In this document: in pieces, positions 51,046 through 59,492 of the stretch | Layout of the letters: each line of letters starts with the position of its first letter | Position numbering within the stretch: the first letter of the stretch is position 1 | Origin: Labrenzia sp. PHM005 | GTDB taxonomy: Bacteria > Pseudomonadota > Alphaproteobacteria > Rhizobiales > Stappiaceae | Direction of reading: 5' to 3' | Assembly (NCBI RefSeq): GCF_006517275.1 | Contig: NZ_CP041191.1 | Coordinates: forward strand, 2,165,001-2,229,000 | DNA: 64,000 nucleotides | The notes under the pieces: model-generated | Database searches by the model: none | Told to the model about the DNA's origin: nothing | Seen by the model: the letters and a program-made list of their open reading frames with translations, nothing else | Program-made: the position numbers and the translations under genes

Positions 51046-51088
51046 GACGTATGTCAGTTTTGTTCTTGACTTGACAGACGTATGTCAA
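51046..51088. promoter_or_regulatory. Paired GACGTATGTCA repeats, candidate LacI operator
   Basis: GACGTATGTCA occurs at 51046-51056 and 51077-51087, 31 bases apart (about three helical turns). The second copy is part of the inverted repeat TTGACA-gacgta-TGTCAA (51071-51088). The pair lies between the LacI gene and the ABC operon, and the second TTGACA could also be a -35 element. Confidence 0.55.
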
Positions 51089-51164
51089 ATAGCTTCGTGA
51101 CGCACTTGGAGGAGTGCCTCTGCCCGGCGAGCGCCGATGCACTGTCTTTTTGGGAGGATGATCC

Positions 51165-52487
51165 ATGAAATCTGCAAAACTTCTCGCTGCGTCTGCCCTT
51201 GTTGCGGCAAGCAGCTCTTTTGTTGCGCCGGCACAGGCCGCCGATTTGACGCTTTGCTGGGCGTCCTGGGATCCGGCAAATGCGCTGATTGAATTGTCAA
51301 AAGATTTTGAGAAAAAATCCGGCCACAACATGAGCTTCGAGTTTGTGCCCTGGCCGAATTTCGCCGACCGGATGCTCAATGAGCTCAACTCCGGCGGCAA
51401 GCTGTGTGACCTGATGATCGGAGACAGTCAGTGGATTGGTCTGGGTGCCGAAGCGGGCCACTATGTGAAGTTGAATGACTTCTTTGATGCCGAAGGCATT
51501 TCAATGGACGACTTCATTCCGGCAACGGTGACCGGTTATGCCGAATGGCCAAAGGGGACGCCGAACTATTGGGCGCTTCCGGCGTTTGGAGACGTGGTCG
51601 GCTGGACCTACCGGAAGGACTGGTTCGAGCGGCCGGAACTCAAGGCCGAGTTCAGCGCCAAATATGAGCGGGAGCTGACTGTTCCTAAAACACTGGAAGA
51701 ACTCAAAGACATCGCTGAGTTTTTTCAGGGCCGTGAAATTGACGGCAACAAGGTTTATGGCGCCGCGATCTATACCGAGCGCGGTTCTGAAGGGATCACC
51801 ATGGGCGTTACGAATGCCCTTTATAATTATGGGTTCAAATACGGAAATCCGGAAAACCCATATGAACTCGCGGGGTTTGTGAACTCACCGGAAGCAGCGT
51901 CCGGGCTGGAGTTCTACAAGACCCTCTATGACTGCTGTACCGCACCGGGATCGTCTGACTGGTACATGTCTGAAAACATTGATGCCTACAAATCCGGTCA
52001 GGTTGCACTGCAAATGAACTTTGCCTTCATTTGGCCGGGGGTTCATGCCGATCCGAATGTCGGCGGCGATAAATCCGGCTATTTCCCGAACCCGGCGGGG
52101 CCAGGTGGGCATTTTGCACAGCTCGGCGGGCAGGGCATTTCGGTGGTGTCCTACTCTGAAGATCAAGATGCGGCGCTGGAGTACATCAAGTGGTTTGCAC
52201 AGCCTGAGATCCAAAAACAATGGTGGGAACTGGGCGGATATTCCGCGCTGCGGGCCGTGGTGGAGGATCCCTCATTTGCAACCAGCCAGCCCTATGCTCA
52301 GACTTTCCTCGATTCCATGGCGATCGTGAAGGACTTCTGGGCGGAGCCGGCCTATGCGTCCCTGCTGCTCGCCATGCAGGACCGCGTCCACAACTATGTG
52401 GTTGCCGGTCAAGGAACCGCCCAGGAAGCGCTCGACGGCTTGGTCAAAGATTGGGTCGAAGTCTTCGAAGACGAAGGCAAGCTCTAA
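51165..52487 (+). CDS. Extracellular solute-binding protein, family 1 (sugar/polyol ABC importer)
   Basis: The 440-aa protein has a signal peptide (MKSAKLLAASALVAASSSFVAPAQAAD) and an SBP_bac_1 fold: KDFEKKSGHNMSFEFVPWPNFADRMLNELNSGGKLCDLMIGDSQWIGLGAEAGHYVKLNDFF and WALPAFGDVVGWTYRKDWFE. Proteins of this group bind sugars, glycerol or glycerol phosphates. A GGGAGGA site precedes the ATG. The order of this operon resembles rhizobial glycerol importers, so a small polyol or triose is possible. Confidence 0.88.
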   Translation: MKSAKLLAASALVAASSSFVAPAQAADLTLCWASWDPANALIELSKDFEKKSGHNMSFEFVPWPNFADRMLNELNSGGKLCDLMIGDSQWIGLGAEAGHYVKLNDFFDAEGISMDDFIPATVTGYAEWPKGTPNYWALPAFGDVVGWTYRKDWFERPELKAEFSAKYERELTVPKTLEELKDIAEFFQGREIDGNKVYGAAIYTERGSEGITMGVTNALYNYGFKYGNPENPYELAGFVNSPEAASGLEFYKTLYDCCTAPGSSDWYMSENIDAYKSGQVALQMNFAFIWPGVHADPNVGGDKSGYFPNPAGPGGHFAQLGGQGISVVSYSEDQDAALEYIKWFAQPEIQKQWWELGGYSALRAVVEDPSFATSQPYAQTFLDSMAIVKDFWAEPAYASLLLAMQDRVHNYVVAGQGTAQEALDGLVKDWVEVFEDEGKL

Positions 52488-52500
52488 GCGCATAAGTCGC

Positions 52501-52524
52501 AGCCGCTCAGGTTCCAGAGCGGCT
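52501..52524 (+). terminator. Stem-loop after the solute-binding-protein gene
   Basis: AGCCGCTC (52501-52508) pairs with GAGCGGCT (52517-52524) across eight bases, 13 bases after the stop and followed by TTTG. It probably limits readthrough into the permease genes. Confidence 0.55.
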
Positions 52525-52603
52525 TTGCATAAAGGTGCGCGGGGCTGATTGCCTAACCTGAAGTCCCGCGCCTCCATCACAAGAATTCTTGGAAAGGCGT
52601 CTC

Positions 52604-53551
52604 ATGACTGAGACAACGATGGACCGCGTTGCCAAAGCAACGCCTCCAACACTCGCGCGCCAAGTAAGAGGGATCTCTGACCGCACCATCGCCTGGCTCT
52701 TTGTTGCGCCCACCATTTTCCTTTTGCTGGCGGTGAACATCTTTCCGCTCATTTGGACCATCCGGCTGAGCTTCACGAACTTCCGGGCGAACCGGCCGAA
52801 TGCGGATGTCAAATGGGTGGGGCTGCGCAACTACGAGCGCATCCTGACTGACAGCGATGTCTGGATGACCATGCAGGCCACCGCACACTTCCTGTTCTGG
52901 ACGCTGTTCTTTCAGGTTTTGATCGGTTTTGCCTTGGCCTGGCTGATCAATCGGAAATTCAAGGGAAATGATCTTTGGACGACAATCATCGTATTGCCGA
53001 TGATGTTGTCGCCAGCCGTCGTCGGCAATTTTTGGACCTTGCTCTATCAGCCGCAGATTGGCCTATTTAACAACATCGTGGCGTTCTTTACAGGTGCGGA
53101 TCCGACTACCTTTTCCATGATCGGAGATGTCAATCTGGCACCCTGGGCGCTCGTGATCGTCGACACCTGGATGTGGACGCCGTTCGTGATGCTGATCTGC
53201 CTTGCCGGCCTTAGATCGATCCCGGATACGATTTATGAAGCAGCTGAGTGTGACCGCGCGTCCCCGTGGCGGCAGTTCTGGACGATCACGGTTCCGATGG
53301 CGCTTCCGTTCCTCATGTTGGCAGTTCTGTTCCGCGGCATTGAGAACTTCAAGATGTTCGATTTGGTGGTTCAGCTCACCGGAGGCGGACCCGGCAACAC
53401 CACAACGCTCACGTCAATCGACCTGAAGCGGGAAGCCTTTGAAAAATGGCGGACAGGGTATTCATCAGCTTACGCCGTGATCCTCTTCGTCACTGTATTT
53501 GGCCTGGCCTCGATCTACGTGAAAGCCCTCAACAAGGTGAAAGAAAGATGA
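52604..53551 (+). CDS. ABC importer permease 1 (MalF/UgpA type)
   Basis: The 315-aa protein has six hydrophobic helices, starting WLFVAPTIFLLLAVNIFPLIWTI, and the EAA loop YEAAECDRASPWRQFWTITVPMALPFLM that contacts the ATPase. ATG 52604 follows GGAAAGG; the frame from 52589 is the ribosome site. It overlaps the second permease by four bases. Confidence 0.9.
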   Translation: MTETTMDRVAKATPPTLARQVRGISDRTIAWLFVAPTIFLLLAVNIFPLIWTIRLSFTNFRANRPNADVKWVGLRNYERILTDSDVWMTMQATAHFLFWTLFFQVLIGFALAWLINRKFKGNDLWTTIIVLPMMLSPAVVGNFWTLLYQPQIGLFNNIVAFFTGADPTTFSMIGDVNLAPWALVIVDTWMWTPFVMLICLAGLRSIPDTIYEAAECDRASPWRQFWTITVPMALPFLMLAVLFRGIENFKMFDLVVQLTGGGPGNTTTLTSIDLKREAFEKWRTGYSSAYAVILFVTVFGLASIYVKALNKVKER

Positions 53552-54486
53552 GCAGCTATTCTGTCACTGAGCCGTCTAACGGGCAGAAGTGGATCGCGGG
53601 ATCACTCGTTATCGGCTATGCCCTTGTCACCATGCTGCCGTTGTTGTGGATCGTCGCAACAGGCTTCAAGTCCTCTGCCGATGCGATCGCCTATCCACCG
53701 AAAGTGGTTTTTGAGCCGTCTTTGGAAGGCTACGTCAATCTCTTCACGACCCAAACCCGTCAGACACAGGAGTTTCTGGACGCCAATCCACCGACCAATT
53801 GGGTCGAAGAAATCGTCCATGGCAAAGGCATGGTGATTGCCGGGCCGTCCCGCTATGGCGAGCGGTTTGCAAACTCCGTCATCATCGGTTTTGGCTCAAC
53901 CTTCCTGTCGGTCTTTCTGGGGACACTTGCGGCCTATGCGTTTTCCCGTTTTCGGGTCCCGCTGAAGGATGATCTTCTGTTCTTCATCCTCTCCACACGA
54001 ATGATGCCACCAATTGCTGTCGCAATTCCGATTTTTCTGATGTTCCGGTCACTTGGATTGAGCGACACGCACGCCGGAATGATCCTGCTTTATACGGCTG
54101 TGAACCTCTCTCTCTCCGTTTGGTTGCTGAAGGGGTTTATTGACGAAATACCGCGCGAATATGAAGAGGCAGCGCTCATCGACGGGTACACCCGGTTCCA
54201 GGCCTTCTACAAAGTGGTTCTGCCACAGGCGGCAACGGGCATCGCATCAACCGCCATATTCTGCCTGATCTTTGCCTGGAACGAATATGCCTTTGCGGTG
54301 TTGCTGACATCAGGCACGGCACAGACGGCCCCACCCTTCATTCCAACCATCATTGGTGTCGGCGGGCAGGATTGGCCGGCTGTGGCTGCCGGGGCAACCA
54401 TCTTCCTGCTGCCCGTGATGGTGTTCACCATCCTTCTGCGCAAACACCTTCTGCGCGGCATCACATTTGGAGCAGTCCGCAAATGA
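53548..54486 (+). CDS. ABC importer permease 2 (MalG/UgpE type)
   Basis: The 312-aa protein has six hydrophobic helices and the EAA loop YEEAALIDGYTRFQAFYKVVLPQAATGIAS. The extended periplasmic loop after the first helix (about residues 40-100) contains the TTQTRQTQEFLDANPPTNWVEEIV stretch typical of the glycerol-type group. It starts at the ATG overlapping the upstream stop and overlaps the small membrane protein gene by four bases. Confidence 0.9.
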   Translation: MSSYSVTEPSNGQKWIAGSLVIGYALVTMLPLLWIVATGFKSSADAIAYPPKVVFEPSLEGYVNLFTTQTRQTQEFLDANPPTNWVEEIVHGKGMVIAGPSRYGERFANSVIIGFGSTFLSVFLGTLAAYAFSRFRVPLKDDLLFFILSTRMMPPIAVAIPIFLMFRSLGLSDTHAGMILLYTAVNLSLSVWLLKGFIDEIPREYEEAALIDGYTRFQAFYKVVLPQAATGIASTAIFCLIFAWNEYAFAVLLTSGTAQTAPPFIPTIIGVGGQDWPAVAAGATIFLLPVMVFTILLRKHLLRGITFGAVRK

Positions 54487-54671
54487 CCGAGTTCATAAAA
54501 GATTTGCAGCGGCTGCGCCGTGGCCCATGGGAGCTGATCGCCTCTCTTCTCATCGCAATCGGTGTTGTCATGCTGATGCAGCCGCATGTGATGTGGGCCT
54601 TCACCTACTCCTTCATCGTAACGCTGGTGGGCACCGTCATGTTCATCGTCGTCAGCCATTTTCCGGAGTGA
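54483..54671 (+). CDS. Small two-helix membrane protein of the ABC operon
   Basis: The 62-aa protein has two hydrophobic helices (about residues 17-33 and 39-58) and no other recognised motif. It overlaps the permease stop (ATGA) and is followed three bases later by the first ATPase gene. A small membrane protein of this kind is found in rhizobial glycerol ABC operons (the GlpU position); the comparison is from memory. Its precise role is unknown. Confidence 0.75.
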   Translation: MTEFIKDLQRLRRGPWELIASLLIAIGVVMLMQPHVMWAFTYSFIVTLVGTVMFIVVSHFPE

Positions 54672-54674
54672 CCG

Positions 54675-55772
54675 ATGGCAGAAATCGTAATTCAAAATCT
54701 GCGCAAAGAGTTCGGGTCTTTCACGGCGGTGCAATCCTCGTCGTTCAAGATTGAAGATGGTGAATTCTTCATGCTGCTGGGGCCGTCTGGCTGCGGTAAG
54801 ACGACAACCCTTCGGATGATTGCCGGCCTAGAACTTCCAACTTCCGGCGAGATCTACATCGGCGGAGAGGAAGTCGGGCAAAAACCTGCCAGTCAACGCG
54901 ACATCGCCTTTGTGTTTCAGATGTTTGCTCTGTATCCGCACCTGAATGTGCGCAAGAACATCAGCTACCCGCTGGTCAGCCAAGGCATGCCGCGGGCGCA
55001 GGTGAACGAGAAAGTCGCGGAAGTTGCCAAGACATTGGGGATTGAAAACATCCTCAATAGACCCGTCGGCGGGCTATCGGGCGGCGACCGCCAGCGTGTC
55101 GCGCTCGGGCGTGCAATCGTGCGAAATCCGAAGTGTTTTCTCATGGATGAACCGCTTGGGGCACTCGATGCGGAATTTCGCGAATATATGTCGGAGGAAC
55201 TGCGGGCGCTTCACGACCGGATGGGCGCAACGACGGTCTATGTGACTCATGATCAACTGGAAGCGATGCAGATGGGCGACAAAATCGTCGTGATGAACCA
55301 CGGCGTTGTTGAGCAGTTCGGTACGCCGCAGGACATCTACGATAAACCGGCCACCATGTTTGTCGCGGAGTTCATTGGGTCGCCGTCCATGAACTTCCTG
55401 AAGTTTCACGGCAGTCTTGATTTCGGCGCAACCGAAGTTGAGATGCACCATGAAAAACTAAACATACCGGCACTGCGCGAACCGTTTGATGGCGACATCG
55501 TCTATGGCGTGCGGCCTGAGCACATTTCCTTTTCCGATACAGGCGGATACCGGGGCGAGGTGATTGCAACCGAGTATCTCGGAACGACCCAGATTGTCAC
55601 TCTGAACACCCACAATGGTGAGGTCAAAGCGCGCATCGCATCCAATCAACCGGCCCGGACCGGCGACAGGGTAGGGCTCGAGTTTAATGGTGCCACCGTG
55701 ACGCTGTTCGACAATCAATCCGGCCGGGCAATCCGATCAGACTTAAACGAAGGAGTGCTGTCCCATGGCTGA
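54675..55772 (+). CDS. ABC importer ATPase 1 (UgpC/MalK type)
   Basis: The 365-aa protein has Walker A GPSGCGKTTT, Q-loop FVFQMFALYPHLNV, signature LSGGDRQRVALGRAI, Walker B CFLMDEPLGALD and switch VTHDQLEAMQMG, then a C-terminal TOBE/regulatory domain. The signature has D in place of the usual Q. It overlaps the start of a second ATPase gene by eight bases, indicating a heterodimeric ATPase pair. Confidence 0.9.
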   Translation: MAEIVIQNLRKEFGSFTAVQSSSFKIEDGEFFMLLGPSGCGKTTTLRMIAGLELPTSGEIYIGGEEVGQKPASQRDIAFVFQMFALYPHLNVRKNISYPLVSQGMPRAQVNEKVAEVAKTLGIENILNRPVGGLSGGDRQRVALGRAIVRNPKCFLMDEPLGALDAEFREYMSEELRALHDRMGATTVYVTHDQLEAMQMGDKIVVMNHGVVEQFGTPQDIYDKPATMFVAEFIGSPSMNFLKFHGSLDFGATEVEMHHEKLNIPALREPFDGDIVYGVRPEHISFSDTGGYRGEVIATEYLGTTQIVTLNTHNGEVKARIASNQPARTGDRVGLEFNGATVTLFDNQSGRAIRSDLNEGVLSHG

Positions 55773-56760
55773 TGTCTCTCTTCGCAATATCTCAAAAACC
55801 TTTGACACCACCAATGCAGTCGATGATGTGACCTTAACGGTTCCAGACGGTGCTTTTGTGGTTCTCCTGGGACCAACGGGTGCGGGAAAGACGACGACTT
55901 TGCGGTTGATCGCTGGGTTGGAGAAGCCGGACCAAGGCGACATTCTGATCGGCGGGCGTTCTGTCGTTGGGGATACGCCAGCACAGCGCAATGTCGCGAT
56001 GGTGTTTCAGCAGTACTCTTTGTACCCGCACATGAGTGTTCGGGATAACCTAGCGTTCCCGCTGCGGTCTCCAATGCTCAAAACACCAGAGGATGAGGTT
56101 GTCCGCAAAGTGTCTGAAGTTGCGGAAGTTCTGCGGATTGCTCATAAACTTGACAACAAGGCGACCGCGCTTTCGGGCGGGGAAATGCAACGGGTCTCCA
56201 TTGGGCGAGCGCTTGTGCGGGATCCATCGATCTATTTGATGGACGAACCGCTCAGTTCTCTTGATGCCAAACTTCGGGCGGACTTGCGCATTGAACTAAA
56301 ACGCGTTCATGCAAGCCTTGGGGCCACGTTTCTTTATGTGACACACGACCAGATTGAAGCGATGACGATGGCGACACATGTCGGCGTTCTGGATGAAGGG
56401 CGTTTGGTGCAAGTCGGCAGCCCACGTGAAATTTACGATAATCCGGTGAACCTATACGTTGCCGGACGGCTTGGATTGCCGCGCATCAATGCGCTGCCTG
56501 CAGACATCTTTTCCGGTGCTCCAGTTGGTGCCAAGACCATTGCACTTCGGCCAGAACATATCCGGCAAGGAGAGGGCAAGCAGTCACAGGTCACGCGCAT
56601 AGAGCGCCTTGGCGACCAAACCCGATTACACCTATCTCTGGAGGGTCACGACATCGTGACACTGGCAGATGTCCATACCGGCCTGGAACCCGGCGATACC
56701 CTTGCTATTCAACCCAACAATGCTCTGTATTTTGACGCAGCGGGCGCGCGAGTCGCCTGA
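55765..56760 (+). CDS. ABC importer ATPase 2 (UgpC/MalK type)
   Basis: The 331-aa protein has Walker A GPTGAGKTTT, Q-loop MVFQQYSLYPHMSV, signature LSGGEMQRVSIGRAL, Walker B IYLMDEPLSSLD and switch VTHDQIEAMTMA, with a shorter C-terminal domain than ATPase 1. Two different ATPases in tandem are characteristic of the glycerol-type (GlpST) importer. It is followed 12 bases later by the DhaKL kinase gene. Confidence 0.9.
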   Translation: MADVSLRNISKTFDTTNAVDDVTLTVPDGAFVVLLGPTGAGKTTTLRLIAGLEKPDQGDILIGGRSVVGDTPAQRNVAMVFQQYSLYPHMSVRDNLAFPLRSPMLKTPEDEVVRKVSEVAEVLRIAHKLDNKATALSGGEMQRVSIGRALVRDPSIYLMDEPLSSLDAKLRADLRIELKRVHASLGATFLYVTHDQIEAMTMATHVGVLDEGRLVQVGSPREIYDNPVNLYVAGRLGLPRINALPADIFSGAPVGAKTIALRPEHIRQGEGKQSQVTRIERLGDQTRLHLSLEGHDIVTLADVHTGLEPGDTLAIQPNNALYFDAAGARVA

Positions 56761-56771
56761 GGAGACCAGTC

Positions 56772-58409
56772 ATGAAACAATTTATCAATACAAAAGAAAC
56801 GCTGGTCACCGAAGCTATCGATGGCTCGCTTCGGACAGGTGGCGGGCGGTTGGCCAGGCTCGACGGCTACCCGCATATCAAAGTGGTCGTGCGCACCGAC
56901 TGGGATAAATCCAAAGTTGCGCTGGTGTCTGGTGGCGGTTCCGGCCACGAGCCGAGCCATGCGGGTTTTGTCGGACAGGGGATGTTGACGGCCGCTGTCT
57001 GCGGTGAAGTGTTTGCTTCGCCATCGGTCGATGCGGTTCTTGCCGGTATTCTGGCCGTAACCGGCAAGGCCGGCTGCCTTGTCATTGTGAAGAACTATAC
57101 CGGTGATCGATTGAATTTTGGCCTTGCTGTCGAAAGGGCCCGTGCGTTTGGCCTCAAGGTCAACATGGTCATCGTCGACGATGACATTGCGTTGCCGGAC
57201 CTGCCGCAATCCCGCGGTGTTGCAGGGACCCTCTTTGTGCACAAAATCGCTGGCGCCCTGGCCGATCAAGGTGCCGGTTTGCAGGCGGTCACCGACGCTG
57301 CTGAACGCGTGATTGATGGTGCTGTGTCAATTGGCATGTCATTGGATACCTGTACAGTCCCGGGCTCACCGAAGGAAGACCGGATCGAACCCGGCAAGGC
57401 AGAACTGGGGCTTGGCATTCACGGCGAAGCCGGTGTTGAGCAAGTCGCATTTTCAAATGCCAAAACAGCCATGGCGATGGTTGTCGATCGGCTCGAAACG
57501 TCACTTCAACCAGGTCCTCATGTCGCCCTATTGAACAATTTGGGTGGAACAACACCCCTTGAGATGGCCGTTTTGGCCGAAGAGTTGACCCACTCGCGTA
57601 TTGGGCCGCAAATTCGCTGGCTGATCGGTCCGGCTCCGTTGATGACGTCCCTGGATATGCATGGCTTTTCGGTTTCTTTGTTGCCGGTGAGCCAGACGGA
57701 AGAAGCTCTCTTGCAGGCCCCCGTGGCACCGTGGGCCTGGCCTGGGTGTCTGGCGCTCGGGGCGGTTTCGGTTCTGCCGCTTCCAGATGGGCTCTCACCG
57801 ATCCAGCCGCTGCCATCACAGGATGAAAGGACACAAGATTTCATTGAACGGTGTTGCAGCATCTTGATTGCCGCTGAGGCGGATCTGAATGCTCTGGACG
57901 CAAAATCGGGGGATGGAGACACCGGGACAACATTGGCGGCCGCTGCCCGCGCGCTGATCGAAGCACTTCCCAGGCTTCCTTTGGCCGACACAACGCAGCT
58001 TTATCGGGCGATTGGCTTGGAATTGAGCCAGGTTATGGGGGGATCGTCCGGCGTGCTTCTGGCGATCTTTTTCGCTGCTGCCGGAGACGCGTCCTCCAGT
58101 GGTCAGAATTCAATCGGGGCTTTGAAAGCGGGACTTGAAAGGGTCATGCAGGTGGGCGGCGCTGGTCCGGGCGATCGGACAATGATCGATGCGCTTCTGC
58201 CGGCCTTGGATGCGCTTGATAATGGCTTGGAGGCGGCGGCTTCGGCCGCGCGCCAGGGGGCAGATGCAACCTCCCGGATTACCCGTGCCAGAGCGGGGCG
58301 GGCTAGTTATGTCTCTGAGAGCAGTCTGTCAGGCCACAACGACCCGGGAGCCGAAGCTGTCGCGCTGTTGTTTGAGCAAATTCTCACCAGGCACGCGCTT
58401 TCTGCTTAA
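56772..58409 (+). CDS. Fused DhaK-DhaL dihydroxyacetone (or tetrulose) kinase
   Basis: The 545-aa protein joins a DhaK domain (residues 1 to about 330) to a DhaL domain (about 350-545). DhaK shows LVSGGGSGHEPSHAGFVGQGMLTAAVCGEVFASP and LGLGIHGEAG, where H217 is the residue that binds the substrate carbonyl. DhaL shows DAKSGDGDTGTTL with the Mg-binding aspartates and MGGSSGVLLAIFFAAAGD. This is the ATP-dependent arrangement seen in single-chain DHA kinases. Beside a glycerol-type importer, the substrate could be dihydroxyacetone, or a tetrulose as for the erythrulose kinases of related family members. Confidence 0.88.
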   Translation: MKQFINTKETLVTEAIDGSLRTGGGRLARLDGYPHIKVVVRTDWDKSKVALVSGGGSGHEPSHAGFVGQGMLTAAVCGEVFASPSVDAVLAGILAVTGKAGCLVIVKNYTGDRLNFGLAVERARAFGLKVNMVIVDDDIALPDLPQSRGVAGTLFVHKIAGALADQGAGLQAVTDAAERVIDGAVSIGMSLDTCTVPGSPKEDRIEPGKAELGLGIHGEAGVEQVAFSNAKTAMAMVVDRLETSLQPGPHVALLNNLGGTTPLEMAVLAEELTHSRIGPQIRWLIGPAPLMTSLDMHGFSVSLLPVSQTEEALLQAPVAPWAWPGCLALGAVSVLPLPDGLSPIQPLPSQDERTQDFIERCCSILIAAEADLNALDAKSGDGDTGTTLAAAARALIEALPRLPLADTTQLYRAIGLELSQVMGGSSGVLLAIFFAAAGDASSSGQNSIGALKAGLERVMQVGGAGPGDRTMIDALLPALDALDNGLEAAASAARQGADATSRITRARAGRASYVSESSLSGHNDPGAEAVALLFEQILTRHALSA

Positions 58410-58425
58410 GGGGGCATGTCAAAGA

Positions 58426-58459
58426 TTGGCCAGCTGCGCGCACCAGTGCTGCTGGCCAA
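58426..58459. terminator. Inverted repeat between convergent genes
   Basis: TTGGCCAGC (58426-58434) pairs with GCTGGCCAA (58451-58459) across 16 bases. It lies between the convergent kinase and GntR genes and may stop transcription from both sides; T-runs are weak. Confidence 0.45.
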
Positions 58460-58481
58460 AACATATTTGTTTGATGCGCGC

Positions 58482-59276
58482 TTAAGGCGACAGCAATTTG
58501 GCATGTTCTGCAATCATATCGGCCGCATCTTCTGAAAACAGTTCGGGCCGGCTCTCGCACAAGGTCTGGAGTGTTATGAAAATCCGGGCAAGATGGATCT
58601 CCATCGCCGCGACTGCTGCCGCCGGATCGTTGTTTTTCAATCCCTCATAAATCGCCGTGTGTTCTTCCAAGACGACCTTCATATGATCAGGCAGGGGGAA
58701 CGCCAGTCTGCGTACTCTGTCCAGCTGGCCCTTGGCGACATGAATGGTTTTCCAGACCCGTTTTGAGGCCGCGATTGAGCTAATAATTCGGTGAAACTCC
58801 TCATCCGCTTGATAAAAAGCCGCTTCATCCATGTCTGATGCGCAGCGCTGCTGCTGGTACATGTTGACGTCGAGCTCGCGAAGAAATTCGGCGTCCATCT
58901 TTAGTGCGGCAACCCGGGTTGTTTCCAATTCCAAGGCCCGCCGGACGAATTGCCCTTCGAAAACCGTTGCTAGATCGATCTTCGATACGAACGTGCCCAT
59001 GTTGGGCACGATGGTGACAAAGCCTTCGTCGGCAAGCTTTAAAAGTGCCTCGCGCAGAGGAGTGCGTGACACCGACATGGCTTCGCCGATGGCCTTTTCC
59101 GAAATTGGGCTGCCGGGGTTGAGTTCCATCTCGATGATCAAGCTGCGGATCAGGCTGTACATTTGCTGAGCGCGTGGCTGGTTGTCGTCAATCCCGGCCA
59201 GGATCCGGTCTGGAACTATAAAGGGTTCCTGCAGCAAGGCATTATTTTCAATATCTTTTTTCCTAGGCCTTGGCAC
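58482..59276 (-). CDS. GntR-family regulator, FCD subgroup
   Basis: The 264-aa protein has a winged helix (MYSLIRSLIIEMELNPGSPISEKAIGEAMSVSRTPLREALLKLADEGFVTI) and an all-helical FCD domain whose metal-binding His/Asp pattern is visible in YQADEEFHRIISS, EEHTAIYEGL and AMEIHLARIF. The GTG at 59276 is preferred because CAGGAG lies six bases upstream; the frame continues to TTG at 59300 without a ribosome site. It is divergent from the ABC operon at 59493, with two ACCGA/TCGGT boxes between. Confidence 0.85.
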   Translation of the reverse strand: MPRPRKKDIENNALLQEPFIVPDRILAGIDDNQPRAQQMYSLIRSLIIEMELNPGSPISEKAIGEAMSVSRTPLREALLKLADEGFVTIVPNMGTFVSKIDLATVFEGQFVRRALELETTRVAALKMDAEFLRELDVNMYQQQRCASDMDEAAFYQADEEFHRIISSIAASKRVWKTIHVAKGQLDRVRRLAFPLPDHMKVVLEEHTAIYEGLKNNDPAAAVAAMEIHLARIFITLQTLCESRPELFSEDAADMIAEHAKLLSP

Positions 59277-59326
59277 GCTGTGCTCCTGCTGGTCGTTCAA
59301 TCATTTCAAAAAACAAAACTCTAAAT

Positions 59327-59340
59327 ACCGAAATATCGGT
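59327..59340. promoter_or_regulatory. GntR-type operator box 1 (ACCGAAATATCGGT)
   Basis: Inverted arms ACCGA and TCGGT with a 4-base centre lie in the spacer between the divergent FCD-GntR and ABC-importer genes. It is nearly identical to the box at 59396-59409. Confidence 0.55.
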
Positions 59341-59395
59341 TTTTTGTCGAGGTCCACCTCACGTCTCGTTAGAACAAAATTTGTCTCTTGCAAAA

Positions 59396-59409
59396 ACCAA
59401 TATATCGGT
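59396..59409. promoter_or_regulatory. GntR-type operator box 2 (ACCAATATATCGGT)
   Basis: The second copy of the box differs in two positions from box 1. It is 69 bases downstream, close to the importer promoter, and overlaps a -10-like TATATT (59408-59413 region). Two boxes allow looping or cooperative repression. Confidence 0.5.
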
Positions 59410-59492
59410 ATATTGATTGCGAAATAGCAAATTGAACCGAGGGTCTCAGCTTGCATAGACGTCAAAGCTTCGGTTCTGTGGGAGGATAAAAA

